Origin: Phragmites australis
Taxonomy: Eukaryota; Streptophyta; Magnoliopsida; Poales; Poaceae
DNA length: 64,000 nt
Reading direction: 5' to 3'
NCBI RefSeq assembly: GCF_958298935.1
Contig: NC_084943.1
Location: forward strand, 11,959,001-12,023,000
Within the stretch, counting starts at the first letter, position 1. Every line of letters begins with the position of its first letter. Position numbers and translations under genes: made by a program. Under the pieces are notes generated by a model, which searched no databases, was not told where the DNA came from, and saw nothing but the letters and a program-made list of their open reading frames with translations. This document shows positions 54,467-64,000 of the stretch, piece after piece.

Positions 54467-57397
54467 TGTTGATAGCAAAAAATGGCACGGCCAGGCTTTT
54501 TGTACACACCAGATAGTTCGGTGATTAACGTCATATCATCACCGGACTATCCTATGAGTAGAAGAGGACTCCGTGAAGAAAACATGCTCTCTCAAAAAAT
54601 TAGTCTGACGTAAGTATCCGGTGAACACAATTCTACCATCGAACTATCTGGTGTGCATAAGGACGATTTCTTGCAAAGAGGATTGCTCTCTGGAAAAATT
54701 AGTCTAGTGCATGATCTGGTGAATACACCAGAATGTCTAGTGGGTTCAAAGGTAGTTTGTGCAAAAAGTTTTGCTCACTGGAAGAATTAGTCCGATGTGT
54801 TATCTTTGGTGTCGTCAGACCATCCGGTGAACTCAAAGGCAAAACTTGTAGAGAGTTTGCTCTCTGGAAAATTTAGTCCGGTACAATACTCCGATGAGTG
54901 CAAATTAAGTGCTGGAATATCTGGTGTACATTAGGAAAGGATTTAAGAGTTCAGCCAAGTTGAACTCAGTGGATAGTTCGGTGATTAAAAGTTTGTTCTC
55001 ACCGGACCATCTGGTGTTCAATCTGAGTCCAACTCGAGTTGGATTTGTAAATCTGTTTGATTCATTTCGTGTTTTTTGCCAAACATGATGTGTTTGCATA
55101 GGTTTTAGGGTTGAGAGTCCTATTTCAATGATGGCAAAGCCCAAGCCACCCTATATATAGTTGAGGGTGTGGAGGCCGATTGCAACAACTCAGTCAATCG
55201 CACAATTGCATCTAATTTTCATTTTCCTTCTACTTTTGTGCAAGTTAGGGTTAGTTCTTCGCTGCTACTTCGAATCCCTGTGATTTTGGTGGTAGTTCTT
55301 TGTTGATTTGCACGTGAATTGTCTAAGCGGCGACTCTCACGGTTGTCAGTCGAAATCCTTTGCTTGTTTGCTTGTAAATAAGTCGTGTATCACTGCAAAA
55401 AGTGATAGTTATCCCGGACGGATTCGTGTCACATGGATTGCACAATTGCTTGCCAATACAATTTGGCGACTCTGCTGGGGAGAACCTCTGGTTCTTCATC
55501 AGCATCTTCATCTAGAGTTTCGGCTACTGCTCACCTCCCTAGCTGTTGTGCCATGGCTGGAGATGAGGTTGAGATGAACACTGACAACATTAACTCACCA
55601 ACGCTTGAAGAGCTTCCCGAGGAGGATCACCAAGCTATTGAAGCTCAAAAGCGGGAGGTGAAGAAGATGATACTTGCATGCTATTAGAAAACCAGACAAG
55701 GCATCATCAAGAAGAGCGATGTAATGTCGAGCATCCACACAAAAACTGAGGTAAAGCCTAATGTAAGTGATCTCCCTCATGCTTTGCAAGAACAAATCAC
55801 TCATATGCTTGATCAATCTGTTGGTGTTGCTATGTTTCATAATTCTGAAGCATTAGTCAAGAATTTAGATCATGTGCTAACTAGTCGTGTTAGGGCTTTG
55901 GTTATTGAACTGCAAGATGAAAAGGCTAAAAAACAGCCCTAATTGCATGATGCTAGCACTTCTAATTCCAACAATGATAGCAAATTTTAGAAAGTCCTTT
56001 TAGGTTTATTAGGACAATTTATGTCACCTTTGCCTATACAACATGGTATGTCGATGCAACAAACTTATAGCTGAACTAATGTGGGTTCGGCCAATGTGGA
56101 GACACCTTCGTTTAATACACTGAATACTAGCAAACCGGAGGTTTCCTTACTTGTTTTTCCAGTATGAAGTGCTACATCTAGCATAATTAATTCGGTTCCA
56201 TATGTAGCTAATAGCCGTGCTAATGAAATTTCAGCAAGTGTGCAGTTAGTCCCATATAATACCGTGGCATATAGTACACCTCCCATACCTCCACAAGGTA
56301 CCAACATTCTTTATGGTCCATTACCGGACACTTACTTTAATGTGCCTTCACCAAATACTCCGTATGTACAACCCGTAGCATCACACTCCCATGACACACC
56401 ACCACAAGCTTGTAGGCCGCAACAATATGCTAATATCCCACCTAATCGGCCTACGGCCGAAACACTTTTAGGGCCTAAAAGTATTAAAGAGCAAATGACT
56501 AGTATCCTGAGGTAGCATTTTGGGGTAGCACTTAAAGGTAGATCACGTGTCTATCAAAATTCTTATCCAGATTATTAAGATACAATTCCATATCCTCATG
56601 AGTTTAAGATTTTTGATTTTGTCAAATTTAATGGGGAGGATGGTAGAACCACCATAGAAACACATAGGACAATTTCTTGAATAATGTGGTGAAGCTGGTA
56701 GTAGTGATGCTTGTAGGTTGTGTTTATTTCTTTTATCATTTTTTGGCAATGCATTTACTTGGTTTATTTCACTTGCACCTAATTCTATTCATACATGGGC
56801 TCAACTTGAGCAAAAATTTCATGAATATTTCTATACTAGAGACATGGATTTGAAGTTAATTCAATTGATATCGGTTACACAAAAGCATAGTGAGCTCGTT
56901 TCTGAATAAATTAGGATATTTAGAGATACTAAAAACTGATGTTTCAATGCTTCGCTCTCCGATAGAGATCTAATTGAGTTAGCGTTTGCTGGTTTGCATG
57001 CACATGTCAAAGAGTGGTTAGTGGACAAGAATTTTTTGAAGTGAACCAAGTATTGCAGTGGGCTCTGGCTCAGGAAAGCCATGCCAAACAGCATAGAAAT
57101 GTCCAAAGGTTTAGTGACAAAAATAAAGTGGATCATCCCGGTATTAATGTAGTTGAATATGAGGACTATTCATCGGACGATGAGAATGTAGACATGAGTG
57201 TAGCTAAGTGGGCATGAAAATCTAAGTCTAAACCATTTGTATGTTCCACTCTAAGGCCAACTCCACAAATGAATCGGCAAGAAGAGATAAAATTCACATT
57301 TGATGTTACTTAGTGTGATTGGATATTTGATATCTTGCTACATGAAAAGCAAATTAGTTTATCTCCTAATCATGTTATTCCACCACTTGAGGGGGTC
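54467..57397 (+). mobile_element. Tat/OTA-type gypsy element, 5' LTR and gag only
   Basis: The 5' LTR runs from TGTTGATAGC at 54467 to CCAATACA at 55460 (994 bp) with a CTATATATAG TATA box near 55150 and several CCGGTGAAC/CCATCTGGTG-type repeats. PBS TGGCGACTCTGCTGGGGA follows at 55464-55481 and gag at 55553. The gag matches that of the 33455-51778 element, so this is a plus-strand relative. All of pol and the 3' LTR are missing: gag runs directly into a tandem array at about 57397. Confidence 0.78.
55553..57397 (+). pseudogene. Gag fragment of the Tat/OTA-type element
   Basis: The start MAGDEVEMNTDNINSPTLEE at 55553 is in frame with an acidic N-terminus and LLxILACY, then a stop at 55685. 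Later segments read DLPHALQEQITHMLDQSVGV, FKIFDFVKFNGEDGRTTIE, WFISLAPNSIHTWAQLEQKF, VNQVLQWALAQESHAKQH and KSKPFVCSTLRPTPQMNRQE, ending HVIPPLEG. This parallels the outer element's gag (HVIPPLEE). Gag forms the particle shell. More than ten stops or shifts are present, and the C-terminus is replaced by array sequence. Confidence 0.8.
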
Positions 57398-59185
57398 ACG
57401 GGCCCGCCCCTGCCCCCTCCCCTCCTAGCCATTGGCTTCACCTCTGGCAAATGCCATGGGGATCCAGATGGCCCTTCCTTCGGAGCCTGGCCACGGCTAA
57501 GGGTTGAGGCAGTCATGGACTGCTCCCCAGGCCCAGCCATCGGCTTCACCTTCGGCAAACACTGCAGGGCTCTGAATGGCCCAACCTCTAGAGTGACCAC
57601 GGCTAAGGCCCGAGGGGGGCACGAACCTCCTCCTATAGCCTAGCCATCGGCTTCACCTCTGACAAACCGTTGCGAGGCACCGAATGGCCCTAGCTCCAGA
57701 GCCTGATCGCGACTAAGGGCTAAGGGAGTCGTGGACCGCCTCCCTCGGCCCAGCCATCAGCTTCACCTTCAAGAAAATTCCACAGGGCTCCAGATGTCCC
57801 TGCCTTTGGAGCCTGACCGTGGCTAAGGGCTAAGGGGATCGCGGACTGCATCCCCCAGCCTAACCTTCAACAAACCACTGTTGGGCCCTGAATGGCTCTG
57901 GCTCTAGAGCCTAACAGTGGCTAATGGGCCCTGCCTCTAGAGCTTGACCGCAGCTAAGGGCCGAGGGGTCACAAACCGCCTCCCCCGGCCCAACCATCGG
58001 CTTCACCTCTGACAAACCACAGCGGGACTCCAGATCGCCCAAGCTCTGGAGCCTGACCACGGCTAAGGGCCGAAGGGGTCACGGACCCCCCTCCGGCCCA
58101 ACCATCGACATCACCTCCGGCAAAACACCGCGGGCACCAGATGGCCCTGCCTCCAAAATCTGATCGTGGCTAAGGGCCGATGGGGTCGCTGACTGCCTCC
58201 CCCGACCCAACCATCTGCTTCACCTCTGACAAACCGTTGCGGGGCTCTAGATGGCTCTGGCTCCAGAGCCTAACGCATCTAAGAGTCAACGGGGTTGCAG
58301 ACCGTCTCTCCTAGCCCAGCCATTGGCTTCACCTCTATCAAAGCACCACGGGGCTCTGGATGGCGCTGCCTCTGGAGCCTGGTCGCGATTAAGGGCCGAG
58401 GGGGTCGCAGACCGCCTCGCCCAACCTAGCTATCGGTTTCACCTTTGGAAAATGCCGTGGGGCTCCACCTCCAAAGCCTAGTCACGGCTAAGGGCCAAGT
58501 GGGTCACGGACCGCCTCCCCCAACCCAGCCATTAGCTTCACCTTCGGTAAATGCCACGGAGCTCTGGATGGCCCTACCTCCAGAGCCTAGCCACGGCTAA
58601 GGGCTGAGAGGGTCGCGGACCGCCTCCCCTGGCTCAGCCAACAGCTTCACCTCCAGCAAACACCATGGGGCTTGGGATGGCCCTGCCTCTAGAGCCTGTC
58701 CATGCTAAGGGCCGATAGAGTCATGAACCACCTCCCACGGCCCAACGATCGACTTCACGTTCGGCAAACCATTGCGGGGCTCTGGATGGCCCTGCCTCCA
58801 GAGCTTAGTCTCTACTAGGGGCCAAGGGGGTCATGGATCACCTCCCCCAGCCCAGCCATCGGCTTCACCTCCGACGCACCGCCGCAAGGCTCCGGATGGA
58901 CCTACCTCCAGAGCCTAACTGTGGCTAAGGGCCAAGGGGGTCGCGGACCACCTCCATCGGCATAGCCATCGCATTCACCTCTGCCAAACTATCGTGGAGC
59001 TTCAGATGGCCCTACCTCTAAAGCCTACCCACAGCTAAGGGCCAAGGGGGTCATGGACCGCCTCGGGTCATGGACCACCTCCCCTAGCCTCGCCATCGCA
59101 TTCACCTCCGATAACTCCTCCTGTGCACCATCGTGTGGCTCTGGATGGCCCCACCTCCGAAGCCCATCTGCTGAGCTCCGGGTGG
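57398..59185. repeat. Tandem array of about 108-bp GC-rich units
   Basis: About 16 imperfect head-to-tail units, each around CAGCCATCGGCTTCACCTCC, GGCAAACCACCGCGGGGCTC, GGATGGCCCTGCCTCCAGAG and CGGCTAAGGGCCGAGGGGGT. The GGCTTCACC landmark recurs at 57434, 57542, 57649, 57759 and 57999, giving periods of 107-110 bp with some partial units (for example 57840-57930). Short ORFs inside are compositional. Unit similarity falls toward 59000-59185. The array starts exactly where gag homology stops. Confidence 0.88.
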
Positions 59186-60780
59186 ATCGCTTTGAGTAAA
59201 AAATCTGGAATAAATTTAGAGAGGAATTTGAACCAACATCGGATATAAAAAATGATGTATCATGCTAGAGTCGCACAAAGACATGTCTGGCCACATGTTC
59301 GGAGGATTGCCATACACATCAATCCGAGAAAAAACACTAAACAGTTCCAAGGATTTAGTTATGTTACTAAAAACTTGAACATTCAAATGACACTTACAGA
59401 AAGAAGCACTGACATATAGGAAACAAATCCTGAGAGAGTAAACTAGGGGGAGAAAGAGTACAAGGTGAAAAAAGAAAACTACGAGCCCTAATAGCGGTCA
59501 CGCATGAAGCGGCGTATGCGCTTCATCTTAGTTCTACCGCTATGGAAACGATGCAGTAGCAAGCTCCTGAGAAGTCAAAAGATGAGGACGAGGACAAAGA
59601 GAATTCCTCCACAACCCTCTTTCCCTCCTCCTTGGCCTCTTCTTTCGTTTGGGTCCTCTTCGTTGATCTCCTTCATCATGAGATCCTAGTCGACCTCACC
59701 TTCATCACCGGAGATATCGATGATCTCGATGGGAGTGACCGCTCAGATTGGAGGTTGAGCCGAAGCAACAGGAGATGGCCCTCTCTGCAAGGATGAAAGC
59801 ACAATGGTCATTGGTTCCAACCCTGCAAGCACAGGCTCTAGCCTTGCAAGCATTCCCACGAGATCGATCACCTCCGGAGGTGCCACAACAAGCAGAGCCA
59901 GTGAGGTGATGAACCAGTAGAGGCCATCGTCATTTCTTATGATGAGGAGGAAGAGGGCACCATGCGCAAGCCAAGGAGAAGTGCTCCCTCACACAGCAGT
60001 GAGGGATCAGCTGGGTGAACCCCGGCTTTTATAGCCAAACTGATCTATCATGCACACCAGTGGAAGGAAACAGAACAGTTGGGAGCGTCGCTTTGCGAGA
60101 CTTCCCATTACTCCCCTGGGGGCCATGGCTACATCCTGATCAATCCCTGTACGCGTGGTGACATCCTACAGTGACACCCTAGTTTTTTGTGCACACATCT
60201 CATTTGCATTTATGGCCCGGGCCTCCTTACGGCCCGTACAAGGGCCGCGGGCACGAGACCCTCGATCAACCCACGTGTTACCTGGTCAGCTGCACCACTG
60301 TCACTTCATGTCCTTAAATACTTGGGCCAAGAAAATGAGGAGAATATATTGCTTCCACACGTAGTCTCCACTACGACAATTCAAGTGGCGAAATGACTCA
60401 TCATTAGGGGGCTGAAGGGCTCACTCTGGCCCCCTCATGGCCTCCAGAACACGTGCCACCATCACAACCATGACGGCCTTCGACTCCAACGACGGCCACG
60501 CCTCCAGCCTCCACATAGGCTCCCGAGCCCAGGGGGAACCAAGTAATTCCCTACAGACTACATCAACTCCATTAGAGCCTCACCAACATTACTCGCGGTC
60601 ACTACGGAGAGACTCCTTGATGGCGAGGGGTTGTTTAGGAGATCTTGACTACGAGGTTGGGTTGGAGCTAATTCCTTCTAACATCTGCTCACCCCTCCGA
60701 ACCTCAGGGCCAATAGATGACAGGGTACTATTAGGGGAAATGCCATAGCCCACAGGCATTATCAGGGAGTCTACATCTAG
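59186..60780. other. Unassigned region with promoter-like motif
   Basis: Several hundred bases of AT-rich sequence (59190-59480), then GC-richer sequence. On the minus strand GGCTATAAAAGCCGG (about 60022-60036) looks like an LTR or gene TATA box, followed downstream by ATG at about 59940 in an Ala/Ser-rich frame. Plus-strand frames (60437-60748) show no known domain. This may be an LTR and leader of another decayed retrotransposon, but no terminal repeats, PBS or PPT were found. Confidence 0.3.
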
Positions 60781-61404
60781 TGCTACTCCGAAGCCCTAAG
60801 GTTCTGGGCTCTCCATAAAGACTACAACCTCTAGAGGCCGTAAGAGCCCATCAGGTCGCTCCTTCTCCGGGCAGGGGAGGCAGCTAGCCTCCGGAGGAAT
60901 ATTAGCAAAGGAAGGACACTTGACGCTAGATGAGGAAGAGGCTTCTACCCCAATGTTCATGGTCATCTAATGAGCGGTGATCTTGCCGAGCACTTGACTT
61001 AGAGTCATCTTCTTGATGTCGATGTTGTCGTAAATGATGGAGACTATCAACTTGTACCTTAGAAGAAAAGCATGAAGTATTCTTCTCACCACTTGATCAT
61101 CGTTAATTATCGTCAAATCTAGCCCATTGATCTCATTGACAAGAATATTCAAACGTGAGTACATATCATTAGCACTTTTATGGGTAAATTGTTTGATGCT
61201 ATTGAGCTTAGTAGCAAGTAAAAGATATTTCTCGTTGCGCACATCTTTTGTGCCTTTATGTGTTTCAATGAGACTATTTAAAATTTCATGTGCATTGGTG
61301 AGAGAATAAACATGATTAAATGCATGAGTATTTAAAGATGATAAAAGAATACTCTTCACCAATGCATCTAATTGTCTCTCGTTGTTGGTGATGCGAGGTC
61401 TCAT
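60781..61404 (-). pseudogene. Copia-type gag fragment (UBN2 domain)
   Basis: The minus frame includes ALVKSILLSSLNTHAFNHVY, IETHKGTKDVRNEKYLLLA, LNSIKQFTHKSANDMYSRLN, VNEINGLDLTIINDDQVVRR and TLSQVLGKITAH. This is the UBN2-type gag domain of Ty1/copia elements, needed for particle formation. A stop at about 60967 follows, with a Ser-rich tail beyond (MNIGVEASSSSS). The N-terminal part is cut off by the LTR that begins at 61407, so the rest should lie beyond that element, outside the window. Confidence 0.82.
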
Positions 61405-61406
61405 CC

Positions 61407-62929
61407 TGTCGGTGTATCAAGAACCGGGGGTCCCTGAGTCCCGAGGCCAGGCCAGCCATCCGCCACATGGCGCCATCCCGCGAGGTCCCTTCTGCGGGGT
61501 GAGGAAAGTTCAAGTCCCGGGAGAAGGTGCTTGGGGCCACAGTCCGTGGTTCCCAAGCACCCCCGTTCCCCGATGATCTACGAAGTTTAAGTACCAGGAA
61601 GAAAGTGCTCGGGGAGGTGCCCGGTCACCCCCGAGCGCCCTAGTCCCCCGATGATCAGAAGAGCCAAGTTCCGGGAGAGAGTGCTCAGGACTGCGTGTGG
61701 CAACTTCCGAGCGCTCGGTTCCCTGAGGATCCGCGTAAGAGTGCTCGGGAGAGAGTGCTCGGGGCTGCACGTGGTAGCCCCCAAGCACGCAGTTCCCCGA
61801 GGGGTCGGGTAAGAGTGCTCGGGAGAGAGTGCTCAGGGTTGCACGTGGCAGCCCCCGAGCACTCGGCTCCCCGAAGGTTCACGCAAGAGTGCTCAGGAGA
61901 GAGTGCTCGGGGAGGTTAACAGTACCCCCGAGCACCCGGTACCCCGAGGACAAGGATAGGTATTCTTGGGAGAAAGTGCTTAGGGAGGTGAACAGTACCC
62001 CCGAGCACTCGGTGCCCCGATGACCCAGAAAGACCCCCGAGGCACCCGCCGATGAGGTGTCAATCAGTCAGAGGTCCGAAGCCGCATTTAATGAGCATGC
62101 GTGGCCTGACATCCCCAACTGCCCCCGCCGCAGTGTCAGTTCCTGCCATGTTTTGGCAGAGAGACGTGGGGCTATTAATTGCACGGGTCCCGTCCCGTGT
62201 CATCCGGCGTGTCTCGGGATAACATCGCCAGGATCAAGGCGTTCCGTCTGCCGCCCTGCTGTGGCAGAGGAACAAGACAAGGCGGGCACGCCGGGTTGCT
62301 CTGCGGCTGCCCGATGGGTCCTCTCTACGGCGCCCGTTGCCAGGGCGTTTATGGTGACAGGTGACTAGGCGTGCGCCGCGTTTTCCACCCCCCCCCCCCC
62401 GGTCGCTTCACCCAGAAGGAATGATGATGCCTTTCCCAGTCATGGCATCTTGGAACTTGTGCCCCCCTCCTTCCCGTTCGGGGCATGTCGCAGCCGGTGA
62501 GTGCTTAAAAGAGCCGGCAACACAGAAGAGAAAATGATCCAGGAAGGGAACAAGAGACCACAAGCACCCAAGCAGCGAGAAGGGAACCATAGATGAACAC
62601 AACGCACAAGGGACAGTCCCTGCCCAAGAACAAGAAGCCTCAAGCTCTTAGTTAGACAAATATTCTTGTAACCAGCACATCCTTGAGGGATTTCCTCAGG
62701 ACAGTTATTACATCCATACAGGAGTAGGGTATTACACCCTCGTGCGGCCCGAACCTGTCTAAATTCCGGTGCATTTACTTCTCTTTGCACTAGATCATCA
62801 CCCCCACCACCGGTCGTTGCATTTACTCTCATTAATTTCTCCGACGAACCTATTCAGGATCATCCCCCTGGCCGAATCTCTAAAAAGGGGTCTCTCGGGA
62901 TCCCTGCGACAGGAGTTAATCCTCCGACA
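61407..62929 (+). repeat. 5' LTR of the last Tat element
   Basis: This 1523-bp, GC-rich LTR contains six to seven units of about 75-80 bp (61516-62035), each with GTGCTCGGGG and CCCCCGAGCAC arms that pair as a hairpin. A TTAAAAG TATA-like box lies at about 62505, upstream of a likely transcription start. A C-run of about 14 (62388-62401) is probably length-variable. Confidence 0.85.
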
Positions 62930-62931
62930 GC

Positions 62932-62949
62932 TGGCGCGCCAGGTAGGGG
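62932..62949 (+). promoter_or_regulatory. Primer binding site, Tat type
   Basis: TGGCGCGCCAGGTAGGGG begins two bases after the LTR end CCGACA. This is the standard primer site of grass Tat elements. It confirms the plus orientation and the LTR boundary. Confidence 0.88.
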
Positions 62950-62993
62950 GGAACATCCCTGAATCTGTTTGTTTGTTTTCTTCCACAGAAAAA

Positions 62994-64000
62994 ATGGCCG
63001 GTGGACACCGCCTCCAGCGTTCCGGCTCCAGTTCCAGTGAGGAAATGCAGCCCCTCGCACAGAAGGTCCTAGCCGCTGCTGCATCCCAGCAGCAGCCGCA
63101 ATCTGCACGTGCGGCTTCCCCTCCCAAGGGGACTAAGGCGTTGGGCCCAGCAGGGTCGCCGCCATTGCCGGCGCACCATCCGACCCCCAGCAGGTGGTTG
63201 AAACTCCAGCCGTCAGGTCCGCCTCTAGACAACGCCGGGTGCCTCTTCGGCGTAGGCTCGCTTTCAGCGAGGCCAGCCCCGGGGGCGCGCTGCTTGCGGC
63301 GCACGCTCTCCTCAGGCATCCGCCTATTCAGGCGACTTCGGAAACCCCGGAAGGCCGTTGGATCCAAGAAGTCGCTGCCCTGGTCAGCACTGCTCGCCGC
63401 CAGGTGCTGGCCGAGAATTCTCGCGCCACCACCCAGCGTGGTGCCACCCGAACCGGCCCATCAACGGGCAACTTTCGCACAGGCTGAGGGGCCTCTAGGT
63501 GGAGCGCCACCCCCCTGGCCGCGTCCGAAGCCCAGGACCTCCGCTTGCGTCTCAACGAGCGAAGGGGCCACGAAGATGCGCGCGTCACTCTCGAGCGCCA
63601 GCGGGAAACCCGGCAAGAGGCCGAGGCTGAGGACCAAGCTTCCTCTTTTCCGGCCCACGATCGCCAGGATTCCCCGGCTCACCGGCGTTCTCCGCCAAGG
63701 AGCGCCGCCCGCACCACAGGGTACGGCACCGGCTGCCGTGCTTTCTCTAGTGAGCTCTGACGGGTCAAATGGCCCTCCAAGTTCCGCCCTGAGCTGCCAG
63801 AGAAATACGACAGGTCCATCGACCCCGTCGAGTTCCTCCAAATATACACTACGGCCGTCCAGGCGGCCGGAGGCAATGAAAAGGTGATGGTAAATTATTT
63901 CCATGTTGCCTTGAGGGGCTCCGCCCGTTCTTGGCTCATGAACTTACCCCTAGGATCTATTAGCTCCTGGGATGACCTCTGCCACCAGTTTGTGGCTAAT
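62994..64000 (+). pseudogene. Gag of the last Tat element (partial, frameshifted)
   Basis: The start MAGGHRLQRSGSSSSEEMQP at 62994 sits about 45 bases after the PBS. A low-complexity Pro/Ala/Ser-rich N-terminal part follows. Coding then moves between frames near 63200 (ASRQRRVPLRRRLAFSEASP), 63500 (LRLNERRGHEDARVTLERQR) and 63770 (PPELPEKYDRSIDPVEFLQI), reaching the capsid domain with YTTAVQAAGGNEKVMVNYF and GSARSWLMNLPLGSISSWDD at the window edge. The shifts indicate decay, although the capsid segment itself is open. Confidence 0.83.

Larger units (their letters stand above)
61407..64000 (+). mobile_element. Ty3/gypsy Tat-lineage element, 5' portion (runs off window)
   Basis: 5' LTR 61407-62929, PBS 62932-62949 and gag from 62994, all on the plus strand. 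The LTR ends are TGTCGG and CCGACA. CATCC (61402-61406) would be the left target duplication, but the right end is outside the window. PBS and gag match the Tat lineage, as in the nested element at 34952. It interrupts the copia gag remnant. Confidence 0.87.

Noticed and set aside
54132..54524. 130-codon plus-strand ORF
   Set aside because: It crosses the LTR boundary at 54467 and shows no family features.
57398..59185. CRISPR-like array
   Set aside because: Units are contiguous 108-bp tandem repeats without unique spacers, in a eukaryotic context.
62769..63887. A 372-codon host gene
   Set aside because: The frame starts inside the LTR and runs through the PBS. The true gag begins at 62994 and its capsid domain is in another frame.

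Overview
This window looks like nuclear DNA from a grass (Poaceae). It is almost entirely transposable elements, most of them nested and decayed. The grass call rests on Stowaway- and Tourist-type MITEs, a Tekay/RIRE3-like chromovirus with LTRs of about 3 kb, Tat-lineage Ty3/gypsy elements (one with the antisense extra ORF typical of grass Tat elements), and hAT and MULE transposons with grass-type termini. No complete host gene, rRNA, tRNA or CRISPR array was recognised. Nearly every coding region carries stops, frameshifts or deletions, so most are called pseudogenes.

Layout. 1-3.3 kb: a MITE, a degenerate repeat tract, a probable LTR remnant and an unidentified gene fragment (2629-2940). 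3.34-7.08 kb: a decayed hAT element with a TTF/DUF4371-type transposase, an 8-bp target duplication and a MITE in its tail. 7.1-9.37 kb: a diverged second copy of the 2.8-3.0 kb sequence, two more small inverted-repeat elements and the N-terminal part of a second, BED-finger hAT gene. 9.37-18.76 kb: a Stowaway MITE split by an 8.9-kb chromovirus (TSD ATTCG), followed by the C-terminal remnant of the BED hAT gene. 18.75-24.5 kb: a Mutator-like element interrupted by a truncated Tekay-like LTR. 24.5-33.2 kb: a minus-strand chromovirus (CRM/Reina-like) lacking its 3' end, interrupted by a third Tekay-like LTR that is inverted relative to the second, with a 33-bp minisatellite in its leader. 33.5-51.8 kb: an 18.3-kb Tat/OTA-type element holding a complete 10.9-kb Tat element (34952-45853, TSD GGATG) inside its integrase. 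51.9-54.0 kb: a truncated LTR and a 1-kb PIF/Harbinger-like element. 54.5-57.4 kb: the 5' LTR and gag of a relative of the 33.5-kb element, running directly into a ~108-bp tandem array (57.4-59.2 kb). 59.2-61.4 kb: unassigned sequence and a copia gag remnant. 61.4-64.0 kb: the 5' LTR, PBS and gag of a Tat element that runs off the window.

How the parts relate. These are not cooperating genes but successive insertions, and their order can be read from boundaries and target duplications: BED hAT, then Stowaway, then Tekay chromovirus; BED hAT, then MULE, then Tekay LTR; CRM/Reina-like element, then Tekay LTR; outer Tat-like element, then inner Tat element; copia remnant, then the last Tat element. 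The most interesting items are the spliceable-looking antisense ORF of the inner Tat element, the inverted pair of closely similar LTRs, the 108-bp array fused to a gag gene, the minisatellite leader, and an unidentified duplicated gene fragment flanking the first hAT element.
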